Assembly: GCA_029667085.1 (NCBI GenBank)
Contig: JARUHJ010000001.1
Coordinates: 930,001 to 994,000 of the forward strand
DNA: 64,000 nucleotides
Direction of reading: 5' to 3'
From: Deltaproteobacteria bacterium IMCC39524
GTDB taxonomy: Bacteria; Desulfobacterota; Desulfuromonadia; Desulfuromonadales; BM103
Both the position numbers and the translations under genes were made by a program. The notes under the pieces are model-generated. The model was not told the DNA's origin. It worked only from the letters and a program-made list of their open reading frames with translations, and did not search any database. Of this stretch, positions 17,654-27,120 are shown one piece after another (position 1 is the first letter of the stretch; each line of letters opens with the position of its first letter).

Positions 17654-18976
17654 ATGCCGATGACACCCGCTGAACAAGACGATCCTGGTGGAAGTGTCCC
17701 AGAGAGAGCATTGATGAGTGCCGAGAGAAACCCTCTTGTTGGGGCGCTGAACCGGCTCACCAAACCACCGTGGCTTACCGGAGCCCTCGCGCTCCTGGCC
17801 ACACTGAGTATTGCAGTACTCGCATTTCACCTGGCAACCCTACCCCCGATAATGGGATCTGAAGGGAACCCGCAGACCGGGGACTTCCTCGCTTTCTACA
17901 CCGGCGCCGCCACGATCGCCGGTGGCCACGGTGTGGCCCTTTATGACCTTGACGCACAGCGAACGCTACAAGCCGCGTTGGTCGGAGCCAAGGCAGCGAA
18001 CTGGCAACCTTACGTTAACCCCCCTGGGTTGGCGATTCTCCTATCACCTTTTGTAAGCTTTGGTTACCACTGGGCGTTCTTCGCATTCGACGCAGCCGGG
18101 CTGTTCCTGTTCGCGCTCGCTGTACGGTATCTAGGCTCCGAGATTCCAGCGCTAACGCGCACCTCGGTCGCGGCGTGGACCACGTTTCTCGCAGTGGTCG
18201 CCCACCAGGCGGTAATCCACCCTCTGCTCGGCGGGCAGAACACAGGGATAACCTTGTCGCTGCTCGGGCTCGCCTACGTTGCGCACCGTCGCGACAAGCG
18301 GGTGTACTTGGGCCTTGTTCTTGGGCTTCTCACGTTCAAACCACAATACCTGCTGGTGCTCGGCCCGTTGATGCTGCTACGCGGGGAATTACTGGCTGTC
18401 GGTATCGCCGGTGCAGTCTCGATTGGACACTACGCACTCGGCGCTGTGTTCTGTGGCTGGGACTGGCCACTACGGATGCTTCATACACTGCAAACCTACG
18501 GGCCAATCGAGCAGGCCTCCCAAGGAATGAACCATTTCTCGCTTATAGCAACCGCTAGGCACGTGCTACCTGAGCCGTTCAGCGCGTGGGTCGCCGTATT
18601 AGGTGTGGGGCTGGTCCTTGCTGTCATGGCGGTACACCTACGTACGCTCGACCGGTCACACCCTGGCTTCCCAGTCGCGTGGGGGATGGTGGTGTCGGGA
18701 ACGATGTTGGTGAGCCCGCACCTGAACTACTACGACGCCGGTGTACTGGTGCTCCCAGTGCTCTTGGGGCTTGACCATGTGATCGCCCGATACGGGGTGC
18801 CCGGCACAGTCTGGCGTGTCGCGCTAGTGGCGCTGTGGGCCAGCTATAACAGCTGGAAGCTAGGGCCGGCCCTAGGCTTCCAACCCCTTGTGCTGGTGCT
18901 CGCAGTCGTATTCATCGGTCTTGTTGTAATTCTGCAACGGACGATCCGATCCGAGCCGCACCCCGGCGGAGCCTGA
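17654..18976 (+). CDS. GT87-like (DUF2029) polytopic glycosyltransferase
   Basis: A membrane protein of up to 440 residues with about ten transmembrane helices. It has the GT-C/GT87 pattern: an Asp-containing first loop (TGDFLAFYTGAATIAGG), YVNPPGLAILLSPF and a KPQYLLVLGP segment. GT87 enzymes use polyprenyl-phosphate mannose or related donors. In-frame ATGs at 17660 and 17714 are possible; the last has a purine-rich stretch before it, so 17654 may be too early. Base composition is visibly more GC-rich than both neighbours, with many GCC, CTC, GGG and GTG codons, which suggests acquisition from another lineage. It resembles in type, but not in sequence, the gene at 45026-46231. Confidence 0.75.
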   Translation: MPMTPAEQDDPGGSVPERALMSAERNPLVGALNRLTKPPWLTGALALLATLSIAVLAFHLATLPPIMGSEGNPQTGDFLAFYTGAATIAGGHGVALYDLDAQRTLQAALVGAKAANWQPYVNPPGLAILLSPFVSFGYHWAFFAFDAAGLFLFALAVRYLGSEIPALTRTSVAAWTTFLAVVAHQAVIHPLLGGQNTGITLSLLGLAYVAHRRDKRVYLGLVLGLLTFKPQYLLVLGPLMLLRGELLAVGIAGAVSIGHYALGAVFCGWDWPLRMLHTLQTYGPIEQASQGMNHFSLIATARHVLPEPFSAWVAVLGVGLVLAVMAVHLRTLDRSHPGFPVAWGMVVSGTMLVSPHLNYYDAGVLVLPVLLGLDHVIARYGVPGTVWRVALVALWASYNSWKLGPALGFQPLVLVLAVVFIGLVVILQRTIRSEPHPGGA

Positions 18977-19201
18977 AATCTCAAATTACCGCCAATCAGG
19001 TTTACATGAAATACACACTTTTGACTTTAATCTGATGTTGCACTAATTTGACAAGGGTTTATTGATGTATTGCTAGGGGGAGGATGACTTGATCAACACC
19101 CCAACAGTTCTAACCGACTGATAGCCCTCTTCTGTCGGCATATACTAACCGGCGATTATTTTTAGGGAAACGGATTGACTGGAAACTGGGGGGCAATTCA
19201 G

Positions 19202-20857
19202 ATGGACGACCAGAAAAAATTTCCGACCCACTTAGCTTACCTAAGTTTTTTTATCTTATGCTTTTTCCTAACCATTCCTCCATTCCTGAATGGTTACTGG
19301 GTGGCAAACGACATTCTCTACCAACTCAACTGGAATGAGCTATTTCAACAACAACTCTTCGCCGGCGACCTGTATCCTCGTTGGCTGTTTGAATTGTACG
19401 GTGGTCGAGGCAGTCCGTCTTTCTACTTTGGTTGCCCTCTGCCATATTATGTATCGGCCTTTTTTGCACTTCTGATCCCGGGTGAACAGAGTTCCTGGTA
19501 TTCACTTGGCGCATGTTATTGGTTTGCCCTTGCAGTCTCAGCAACTGGTCTGTTCCGTTTATTGACCTGCTATACCAGACCTGGTGCAGCGTACATGGTG
19601 ACACTCTTTTATATACTGTATCCTTATCACTTAGTGGTCGATCTCTATATCAGGTTTGCCTTTACTGAATTCTTTGCCATTTTCATAGTGCCGTATTTGT
19701 TTCTATTCTCACACCAATTGGCAACTGGCAACCGGAGTGCCGCCCCTAAACTCAGTTTCGCCTATTGTCTTCTAATCCTCTCACACATCCCAACGACCTT
19801 ACTGATATCTCCCTTTATCTGCATTCATTACTGGGTCGTCTCAACGGCGTCCAAAAAGGCATTTAGAATCTGCACCGCCCTTGCATATGGTGTCGGCCTT
19901 TCGGCATTCTATCTCGTTCCAGTGTTCTTTCTCAAAAAACACATTGCTATACCGCAATTGTTCTTTGGTCGCTACTATTATGAAAATGCCTTTTTATTGG
20001 TTGGAGGCAAACTCTTCCCCGATTGGGCCAACTTCTGGGCTTTGCTGAACAATCTGGCTATGATTTCTTTGGCTCTGGCAATTCTGACGATTGTTGTTCA
20101 ATCGAAACCAAGCCGTCTGGCATGGTTCTTTTTCCTGACCTGCATCTTGTCCATCTACATGATGTATCCGGTTTCATCGATTGTCTGGCAAGCTCTGCCT
20201 CCTCTGCAAATCGTTCAATTCCCGTGGCGTTTTTTTATTGTTCTGAATTTTTTTCTATTCTTCAATCTTGCTTTGATTTACGGAAAACAACTGCCGAAAA
20301 GGAATGTTGTTAAAACATCGATGCAAAAATTACTGGTCGCGATTTTAATCGCACTCAGCCTCTTCTCCCTGGTCAGTTGTTATAGGTATTCAGCCACTTC
20401 CGTTTCCACTGAAGAAAAGACATACATTGATAAAGCACTAGCAACCGGAAATACGGGGGGGAGTGAAAACCTGCCGAGGGGTGTCTCCGCTACACTGGTT
20501 GATGACGTTAACAATAATACATTGACAAGGATTGATCGTCTTTTCGAGGTTACAGATGTCAGGCTAATACAAGCGCCCCGCCTGCAAAACGACAAGATTT
20601 ACCTGGAAATCATGATGCCAGAACCAGGAGTTCTAAAGTTCAATCAGTTCTATTTTCCAACCTGGCAGTGCATCGATAAAATATCAGGCATTGAAAAGAA
20701 AATCGTTAAAACAGCAAAGGGTTTTATGGAGATTGAGCTGGAGGCCGGTGCTTACCACTTGGTTTTCAAGCACAGGATGACCGCTTCCGAAAAGTTCGGC
20801 ATCGTGCTTTCATTACTGACAGCCGCGGCCCTCATTTGGAGGGCCAGAAGAGTCTGA
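19202..20857 (+). CDS. Large GT-C-like membrane protein (PTPS-related domain type)
   Basis: A polytopic protein of about 551 residues with roughly ten or more transmembrane helices and a C-terminal soluble domain (about 420-530). The first external loop has NDILYQLNWNELFQQQLFAG followed by DLYPRW, and then GSPSFYFGCPLPYY. This pattern is seen in membrane proteins annotated as 6-pyruvoyl-tetrahydropterin-synthase-related or YfhO-like, which are probably GT-C glycosyltransferases. The name does not imply pterin synthesis. ATG 19202 is preceded by GGGGGG; an upstream TTG at 19175 is in frame. It is unlike the GC-rich gene before it in composition. Function is not established. Confidence 0.7.
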   Translation: MDDQKKFPTHLAYLSFFILCFFLTIPPFLNGYWVANDILYQLNWNELFQQQLFAGDLYPRWLFELYGGRGSPSFYFGCPLPYYVSAFFALLIPGEQSSWYSLGACYWFALAVSATGLFRLLTCYTRPGAAYMVTLFYILYPYHLVVDLYIRFAFTEFFAIFIVPYLFLFSHQLATGNRSAAPKLSFAYCLLILSHIPTTLLISPFICIHYWVVSTASKKAFRICTALAYGVGLSAFYLVPVFFLKKHIAIPQLFFGRYYYENAFLLVGGKLFPDWANFWALLNNLAMISLALAILTIVVQSKPSRLAWFFFLTCILSIYMMYPVSSIVWQALPPLQIVQFPWRFFIVLNFFLFFNLALIYGKQLPKRNVVKTSMQKLLVAILIALSLFSLVSCYRYSATSVSTEEKTYIDKALATGNTGGSENLPRGVSATLVDDVNNNTLTRIDRLFEVTDVRLIQAPRLQNDKIYLEIMMPEPGVLKFNQFYFPTWQCIDKISGIEKKIVKTAKGFMEIELEAGAYHLVFKHRMTASEKFGIVLSLLTAAALIWRARRV

Positions 20858-21163
20858 TGCTGCGAAACCTACGAGATGGCGGGATTGATGGTCGTGAGAC
20901 AGACGAACTGACGATCACAGGCCAGACGGAGCAAAACGTAGGCCACATGAACTTATAGGTTCATCTGGAAAAGCGACCACCCTGAGTCATGAGTCTATTG
21001 ATGAGTTCAAAAGACTTAAACAAGGCCAATTGACATGCAATATTAAGTATTTATACTTCTAACACCCAATTTTACATGGCTCATAAAGAAACGATACGAA
21101 ATAACAGCCATGCCAGTGCCTTAATAATGTTATTCTAATTCCAATTTTTCATTTCATCATTTC
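20858..21163. other. 306-bp gap without recognisable gene
   Basis: The sequence becomes AT-rich toward the GT2 gene. A small hairpin (ATGAAC-6 nt-GTTCAT) lies near 20948-20965. No convincing promoter or terminator with a T-run was found. Confidence 0.5.
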
Positions 21164-22141
21164 ATGAATTCGGGGAGTCCTGTCTTGCCAGACAATCAAG
21201 AATTGAAATTATCGGTTGTTATCCCTGCCTATAATGAAGAAGAAGTTTTGCCGGAGTTTCACAGACGTCTCACTTCCGTTCTGGAAGAGATTGAAGGCGC
21301 CTGCGAAATACTCTACGTCAATGACGGCAGCAGTGATCGGACGCTCGAAGTTTTAAATGCTTTCAAAGACCCCCGCGTGGCGATCATCGACCTGAGCCGT
21401 AACTTCGGCAAAGAGATAGCGCTAACAGCTGGACTCGACCACGCCAAAGGTGAAGCTGTTGTCGTTATCGATGCGGACTTGCAGGACCCCCCTGAGCTAA
21501 TCCCAAAATTCATCGAGAAATGGCAGGAAGGTTACGATGTTGTCTATGCAAGACGAACCGCGCGAGACGGCGAAACATTCATCAAAAAGATAACAGCGAA
21601 GCTCTTTTATCGTCTGATTCAAGGTGTCAGTCGAGTCAAGATTCCTGAGGACACCGGCGACTATCGCCTGCTGAGTCGCCGATCAGTAGAGGCACTCAAA
21701 CAGCTCCGCGAAACTCACCGTTTCATGAAAGGCCTGTTCGCCTGGATTGGTTATCCGCAGATTGCCGTCAACTATCGGCGCGACCCACGTTTCGCTGGCA
21801 GCACTAAGTGGAACTACTGGCATCTCTGGAACTTTGCCATCGAAGGGATCACATCGTTCACCATCAATCCCTTAAAACTTGCCAGCTACCTGGGATTAAC
21901 GACTTCAATCGTTTCCTTCACCTACGCCTTGTTTGTTATATACAAAACGCTCGCCTTCGGGGAGCCGGTACAAGGCTACCCTACTCTTATGGTTGTCATC
22001 CTTTTTTTGGGTGGGGTTCAGTTGATGAGCCTTGGTGTAATAGGAGAATACCTCGGGCGGATGTTCAACGAGACCAAGCAAAGGCCGCTCTACTTTATAA
22101 ACAACTTCAGGCCTGCATCATCAGAACTCAAATCGGACTAG
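21164..22141 (+). CDS. GT2 family polyprenyl-phosphate sugar transferase
   Basis: A 325-residue membrane-anchored glycosyltransferase of the DPM1/GtrB/ArnC type, which transfers a sugar from a nucleotide donor to undecaprenyl phosphate on the cytoplasmic face. The GT-A domain has SVVIPAYNEEEVLPEF, YVNDGSSDRT and the metal-binding DADLQDPPELI; FAGSTKWNYWHLW and two C-terminal transmembrane helices follow. Start is uncertain: ATG 21164 has no clear ribosome binding site, whereas TTG 21185 has GGGGAG 7 nt upstream. It is the natural partner of the GtrA protein at 17223, though three genes away. Confidence 0.88.
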   Translation: MNSGSPVLPDNQELKLSVVIPAYNEEEVLPEFHRRLTSVLEEIEGACEILYVNDGSSDRTLEVLNAFKDPRVAIIDLSRNFGKEIALTAGLDHAKGEAVVVIDADLQDPPELIPKFIEKWQEGYDVVYARRTARDGETFIKKITAKLFYRLIQGVSRVKIPEDTGDYRLLSRRSVEALKQLRETHRFMKGLFAWIGYPQIAVNYRRDPRFAGSTKWNYWHLWNFAIEGITSFTINPLKLASYLGLTTSIVSFTYALFVIYKTLAFGEPVQGYPTLMVVILFLGGVQLMSLGVIGEYLGRMFNETKQRPLYFINNFRPASSELKSD

Positions 22142-22212
22142 TATTTTAAGGATTTCTTACCAGGCTTTTTTTCTCTTAACTTTAAGGTTATTTTTCCCCA
22201 AGTATACTAACT

Positions 22213-23697
22213 ATGTCCAAATACCTTCCTGACTTCGCAGGCGCTTTTTGTCTGATGATCTTCCTAGCCTCGCTTGCTACGAAACGTGATGCCCTCTTTA
22301 GTGATGGTGACACATTCTGGCACATCAAGGCCGGGTCCATAATGTTGGAGAATCAAAGTCTGATCAACAGTGACACCCTTTCACATACAGCTTTTGGTAC
22401 ACCATGGACAGCACATGAGTGGCTGGCCGAAATCATTATGGCAAGCATACATAATGTTGCCGGACTGGAAGGCCTTCTATGTTTCTTTCTACTTATTTCT
22501 TCAATGGCTTTTTGGCTGCTGTTCAAAGCAACAGAAAAATGGGCTAATCAGTGGGTGACGTTAAGTTGCGTCGCTCTGGCTTTCACCTTCAGTCAAGGTC
22601 ATTTATCGGCACGCCCCCACCTGTTTACCTGGCTATTCATGATGATTACATTGTCAATGCTCACAACTGGAGGGAAAAAACTGTACTGGCTGCCTGTGGT
22701 AACGATCGTATGGGCCAATCTCCACGGAGGCTTTATTCTTAGCCTTGTATTACAGATAATTTTCATTGTCGGGATAGTGATTGAAAGCCATTGGGGCATT
22801 AAAACCCCCTACCCTGAGACCCTGCGGCAACTGAAAATACCAATATCTGTTCTACTGCTCAGTGTCTTAGCCGTTGGCTTGAATCCTTTTGGATATGAAC
22901 TTTTGTTATTTCCGTTTCAGGTCTCAAAAGGGGTCTTTTCGGTGATGATCAACGAGTGGAAAGCTCCCAACCTGCAAGAGATGTGGTCCTTTCGCTTTTA
23001 CCTGGTCGCGCTTGTTTTTCTAATCTCTTTTACCAAAAGTACCGTTACTTGGACGGAACGACTTTTAATTGTTTTTTTCCTCAACGCGGCACTAACTCAT
23101 ATTCGCCACATTAGCCTGATGCTCATAGCTTTGACACCCTTCACTGCCAAGATGATCAACACCCATTTCGATACGTGGCGACTTAAACGAATTGAACACG
23201 AAGCAGGGGAACACCTCCAGTTGTCAGCAAAGACAGGCCCCCTGGCAACCATTGTTGTCGTTTTGGTACTTCTCATTTCTAGCTATATCGATCATCGTTC
23301 ACTCATGTTCCTGACTCCGAAGAAAATGCTTAACATAGAAGCGGAACAGTTGAACCAGCTAGTTGGTTATCTTGACAAAAACCTGCCCACCGGAAACATG
23401 TACAACGAATATTCACTCGGAGGCTATTTACTTTATGCTCTCACCCCGCCCCCGAAAGTTTTTATTGACGGTCGAGCGGATATGTATGGTGAGAAGATCC
23501 TGTCAGACTATAGTTCAATCGTTTCTTCAAGTTCAAATCGTGACAATCTACTTGACCAATATGGTATTGATTGGGTCGTTTTTGAAGTAAATTCTCAACT
23601 GGTAAAGGATCTTATTCAGTCAGGTCGTTGGGAATCCACTTTTAGGAATACTCAGTATGTTGTCCTAGTCAGACACAACGAAGATACCGTTTTGTAA
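22213..23697 (+). CDS. Polytopic membrane protein, GT-C-like
   Basis: A 494-residue protein with about ten transmembrane helices. Near the N terminus it carries FSDGDTFWHIKAG and PWTAHEWLAEIIMA, a signature repeatedly seen in uncharacterised GT-C-like membrane proteins of bacteria. The acidic DGD lies in the first external loop, as expected for a polyprenyl-sugar-dependent transferase. A soluble C-terminal part (about 385-494) has IDGRADMYGE. The substrate is unknown. It follows the GT2 gene by 71 nt and precedes the cyclase-fold gene closely, so it is probably part of one transcript. Confidence 0.65.
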   Translation: MSKYLPDFAGAFCLMIFLASLATKRDALFSDGDTFWHIKAGSIMLENQSLINSDTLSHTAFGTPWTAHEWLAEIIMASIHNVAGLEGLLCFFLLISSMAFWLLFKATEKWANQWVTLSCVALAFTFSQGHLSARPHLFTWLFMMITLSMLTTGGKKLYWLPVVTIVWANLHGGFILSLVLQIIFIVGIVIESHWGIKTPYPETLRQLKIPISVLLLSVLAVGLNPFGYELLLFPFQVSKGVFSVMINEWKAPNLQEMWSFRFYLVALVFLISFTKSTVTWTERLLIVFFLNAALTHIRHISLMLIALTPFTAKMINTHFDTWRLKRIEHEAGEHLQLSAKTGPLATIVVVLVLLISSYIDHRSLMFLTPKKMLNIEAEQLNQLVGYLDKNLPTGNMYNEYSLGGYLLYALTPPPKVFIDGRADMYGEKILSDYSSIVSSSSNRDNLLDQYGIDWVVFEVNSQLVKDLIQSGRWESTFRNTQYVVLVRHNEDTVL

Positions 23698-23775
23698 AGA
23701 ATCGAGGACTTGTTTTTTTTAATACATTATTTCGAGACATCAACAGACAATGATTCTCACGTCTCAGGATTTATA

Positions 23776-24654
23776 GTGGCGCATTTTGACTACAAGAGAG
23801 AAATCTCACTTTTACTTTCACGCTTAGATCACGATGGTGGATTCTCAGAAATCCATGGCGGAGATTTTCGCCCTGATTCAACCGCGTGGGCTATTCTCTG
23901 CCTGGATGCTTACAATTCCCATAGTGATATGGCAATAATGGCGCGTGAAAGACTTCGTTCCACTCAAAAGTCCAATGGCAGCATCCCTCTGTCAGCAGAC
24001 CACCCCGAGGCTTTTTGGCCTACGCTTTCTGGGGCTCTGGCGTTATCCGGCGATTCAGCAAGCAAAGGGGCGCATACAAAGGCTATCGAATTTCTCATAT
24101 CTACAATCGGCCAACAGAGTCCTAACCTGGAAGATGACGCTACAGGACACGACACCATGCTCCAAGGCTGGCCCTGGATTGACCAGACTCATGCCTGGGT
24201 AGAACCGACAGCAATGGCAGTACGTGCTCTCACTGAGGTCGGCCTGACCAATCATGATCGCACTCGTGACGGCATTAAACTCTTGCTTAACCGTCAACTT
24301 GCAGATGGCGGCTGGAACTACGGCAACACGACAGTTTACGGACAACGACTCAATCCTATGCCTGGACCAACAGGAATGGCTCTTTGGGCTCTGGCTGACC
24401 ACATTGAACGATCACAAGTTTCAGGAAGCCTTAAATATTTACAGGAACAACTGGGCAGACTTAAGACTCCTCTCTCCCTCGGTTGGGCACTTAAAGGCCT
24501 GTTCTCCTGGGATATTAAGGTTGAGAATGGATATGAGTTGGCTGTTGCCTGCCTGGATCGACAGCAAAAATATGGTTCATACGGCACCTCCCAAGTTGCC
24601 ATCCTGCTCCTGGCATTGGCCATGCTTGATGTTCAGGAGGCCGCAAATGTTTGA
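23776..24654 (+). CDS. Prenyltransferase/squalene-cyclase repeat protein
   Basis: A protein of about 292 residues made of alpha/alpha-barrel repeats of the terpene cyclase and prenyltransferase beta-subunit fold. Repeats with typical Gly-Gly and aromatic spacing are LLSRLDHDGGFSEIHGG, LLLNRQLADGGWNYGN and QQKYGSYGTSQVA. It is much shorter than squalene-hopene cyclase (about 650) and I see no DXDD catalytic motif, so cyclase activity is doubtful. GTG 23776 has an AGGA site 6 nt upstream; TTG 23710 is an in-frame but poorly supported earlier start. Its end overlaps the start of the DUF362 gene by 8 nt. Confidence 0.72.
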   Translation: MAHFDYKREISLLLSRLDHDGGFSEIHGGDFRPDSTAWAILCLDAYNSHSDMAIMARERLRSTQKSNGSIPLSADHPEAFWPTLSGALALSGDSASKGAHTKAIEFLISTIGQQSPNLEDDATGHDTMLQGWPWIDQTHAWVEPTAMAVRALTEVGLTNHDRTRDGIKLLLNRQLADGGWNYGNTTVYGQRLNPMPGPTGMALWALADHIERSQVSGSLKYLQEQLGRLKTPLSLGWALKGLFSWDIKVENGYELAVACLDRQQKYGSYGTSQVAILLLALAMLDVQEAANV

Positions 24655-25660
24655 ATCGAACAGAGATGGAAACTGCCGTGGCATTACACGTCGCGACCTG
24701 CTCTGGGGTATCGCCGGGGGGGTTGCAATCGGGACTGGCATTCATTATCTGTTCCGCCGACCTTCCTTTCCCAATGCAGATGTCTTTATAACCAAGGCGG
24801 CAGACTACAACCTGGATCTGAGGAGTCTGATTGCACGTGGTCTTCATGAGCTTGGTGTCTCACCACAGGAAGTGCGTGGAAAGAGAATCTTGCTAAAACC
24901 GAATCTGGTTGAAGTGTCTCCTGGGCATGAACATATCAACACTCACCCATTGGTGGTTCGTGGGGCAATTGAAGCGTTTCTAGATCTAGGAGCAGCCAAA
25001 GTGTTGGTCGGTGAGGGCCCGGGACACGTCAGCGATACGCTTATGGTTCTTGAAGAAACCGGTCTGGCCGACGTTCTATTCGAAGATCGTATCCCGTTCA
25101 TCGATCTGAATCATGACAATCTATTCAGTATCAACAACCAGACTGGCTTTAATTCTTTAAAGAAACTGACTTTCCCAGGGACTTTGAAAGATGTTGATTG
25201 GATCGTTTCTTTAGCCAAGATGAAGACGCATCACTGGGCAGGAGCAACCCTCTCCATGAAGAACCTTTTTGGTGTCATGCCAGGCGCAGTATATGGCTGG
25301 CCCAAAAATGTTCTACATCATCATGGTATTGATCGCTCGATCATAGATATTAACGCAACGTTGAAACCACACTTCGCTATTGTCGATGGAATTACAGGTA
25401 TGCAAGGAGACGGCCCCATTATGGGAGATCCGATCCAAGCCGGAGTGTTAGTTATGGGAAGAAGCCTACCATCTGTAGATGCGACCTGCTGCCGTGTAAT
25501 GGCACTCGACCCTAATCGTATTTCGTATCTAAAGGTTGCAGAAAACACGCTTGGCCCAATCCAAGTTCACAAGATCAAACAACGTGGTGAAATCATTGCT
25601 GATGTCATGACCGAATTCGCCCTAAGAAGTAATATCCCTGCGCTAAAGCGGTTGATGTGA
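24647..25660 (+). CDS. DUF362 domain protein with Tat-like signal
   Basis: A 337-residue protein. The N terminus has TRRDLLWGIAGGVAIGTGI, a twin-arginine type signal or anchor. The DUF362 domain follows, with ILLKPNLVE, VLVGEGPGH, AKMKTHHWAGATLSMKN and DGITGMQGDGP. Some DUF362 proteins carry a ferredoxin module; none is present here. The frame is open further upstream (to 24254), but that part runs through the cyclase-like gene in another frame and is a shadow. ATG 24647 has AGGAGG just upstream, inside the preceding gene. Function unknown. Confidence 0.8.
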   Translation: MFESNRDGNCRGITRRDLLWGIAGGVAIGTGIHYLFRRPSFPNADVFITKAADYNLDLRSLIARGLHELGVSPQEVRGKRILLKPNLVEVSPGHEHINTHPLVVRGAIEAFLDLGAAKVLVGEGPGHVSDTLMVLEETGLADVLFEDRIPFIDLNHDNLFSINNQTGFNSLKKLTFPGTLKDVDWIVSLAKMKTHHWAGATLSMKNLFGVMPGAVYGWPKNVLHHHGIDRSIIDINATLKPHFAIVDGITGMQGDGPIMGDPIQAGVLVMGRSLPSVDATCCRVMALDPNRISYLKVAENTLGPIQVHKIKQRGEIIADVMTEFALRSNIPALKRLM

Positions 25661-26042
25661 TTAACCACTAGGCAGAAACAGACCCACTCTTTTTGATTTA
25701 AAAAAAAACATCTTGGTCATTCTATAATCAAAATGTATATAAAACCCTTAGACCATTAAGGATGGACTCGAGCGACCACCGAAGACAAATAACAGACAAC
25801 ATCTTGTGGTATTATTATGACTAATGTTAAGCAATAAAAAATGGTCATCAAGTTCTCTCCAACCGTTAGCATAATGAACAAACACTAAAATGGTAAGGCA
25901 CTAGAAAAGTGACATAATTAAAGTATAGTGTTTATATCCAGTCTTTAAAGCTCCTCCTAGCAGACTAAAGTCTTTACATGGAGGGGGTTTAAGTTCTGAT
26001 TTTCTTAACAACCTTTGAGTTGAACCCGCCCTAGGGGAGCGC
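25661..26042. other. 382-bp AT-rich gap before the Tad pseudopilin genes
   Basis: No gene is supported. Near 25952-25988 the stretch CTCCTCC...GGAGGGGG, with an inner AGACT/AGTCT pair, could fold into a stem. It lies about 55-90 nt before the first tadE start and may be a leader structure. No sigma-54 or strong sigma-70 element was found. Confidence 0.4.
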
Positions 26043-26492
26043 ATGAATAGCATCAACAAGGAAAACCTGGAACGTGGAGCGATCATTGTAGAGTTCGCAA
26101 TTCTCCTGCCTTTTTTTCTGCTCTTGGTGATTGGCATGATTGAATTCGGCTTGCTTTTTTACAACCAGCAAGTAATCACCAATGCCAGTCGGGAGGGCGC
26201 CCGTGCCGGTATTGCCCGCATTGCTAAAGACAGTGATGGAAATGACTTTGTATTAAATGAATCAGATATCGATGACATCATCGACAACTATTGCTATGAA
26301 CGTATGATAACCTTTGCTGCGGTGTTGCCAGACCCAGAAACCTCTGCTCCCAACTTGGGGGGACTCCCAGGAGGCCCACTCACCGTAACCACAAAGGTTG
26401 AATATACTTTTTACTTCCCTGGGCTTCTCGGCTTCGACACAAGCATACAATTGGATGCGGAAACGACAATGGATATGGAGCTTAGCCTTTAG
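26043..26492 (+). CDS. tadE: TadE-like pseudopilin
   Basis: A 149-residue Tad/Flp pilus minor pseudopilin. The prepilin motif is ERG/AIIVEFAILLPFF, with Glu at +5 after the expected prepilin peptidase cut and one long hydrophobic helix. Then comes the TadE signature GLLFYNQQVITNASREGARAG. It is cut by the A24 peptidase (31466) and assembled in the envelope. First of three adjacent Tad genes on the plus strand. Possible Cys only at CYERM. Confidence 0.88.
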   Translation: MNSINKENLERGAIIVEFAILLPFFLLLVIGMIEFGLLFYNQQVITNASREGARAGIARIAKDSDGNDFVLNESDIDDIIDNYCYERMITFAAVLPDPETSAPNLGGLPGGPLTVTTKVEYTFYFPGLLGFDTSIQLDAETTMDMELSL

Positions 26493-26669
26493 CACAACAA
26501 CTAGTGTTCGTTACACAACTGAGACAAAGAGGAATCAACTTTGTTGGACAGGGTAAACACGGGATAAGCGAGTCTGAGATTCGTAGCGACGGCCATAAGC
26601 CACTGTTTAGAAGTGCCTAAACTAACGAACAATGAATACACTTTCGTGACAAACAATACAGGGGACCTC

Positions 26670-27092
26670 ATGAAGGGGATACAACTTCGAGAAGAGCGCG
26701 GTGCAGCAACTGTTGAGTTCGCGGTGATCGCAGGAATCCTATTTTTGATTGTGTTCGGAATCATAGAATTTGGCCTACTTTTGTTTAACCAGCACATACT
26801 GACAAACGCCAGCCGAGAAGGCGCCCGTGCCGGAGTAGTGATGAGGTCGCCGCGTTTGAGTGACGAAAAGATTAGAGATGAAGTCAAACATTATGCACAA
26901 AATCATATGGTAACCTTTGCTCCACCAAATGTGGACTGGCCTAACGGAGACGATTTCTCGGTGTCACCGGCAACACGTGTTGGCAATATGTTCGGCCAGG
27001 AATTAACCGTCACCGTAAAGTACGAATTTGATTTTCTTTTTTTCCCGTGGAAACCAAAATTAGAAGCAACGACCCGTATGCGCATGGAGTAA
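26670..27092 (+). CDS. Second TadE-like pseudopilin
   Basis: About 140 residues from ATG 26670, which has AGGGGACC upstream; in-frame ATG 26613 would add a hydrophilic 19-residue tail unlike the family. The prepilin motif is ERG/AATVEFAVIAGILF, then LLLFNQHILTNASREGARAGV. It is clearly a paralogue of the gene at 26043 (same NASREGARAG block), so the pair arose by duplication. TadF is the other known relative in Tad loci and is an alternative name. Confidence 0.85.
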   Translation: MKGIQLREERGAATVEFAVIAGILFLIVFGIIEFGLLLFNQHILTNASREGARAGVVMRSPRLSDEKIRDEVKHYAQNHMVTFAPPNVDWPNGDDFSVSPATRVGNMFGQELTVTVKYEFDFLFFPWKPKLEATTRMRME

Positions 27093-27120
27093 AACCAGTT
27101 AACAACTGAGGGAGCTAAAG

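Noticed and set aside
24254-24646. N-terminal extension of the DUF362 gene
   Set aside because: It runs through the cyclase-like gene in another frame; ATG 24647 with AGGAGG upstream and a Tat-like leader is the natural start.
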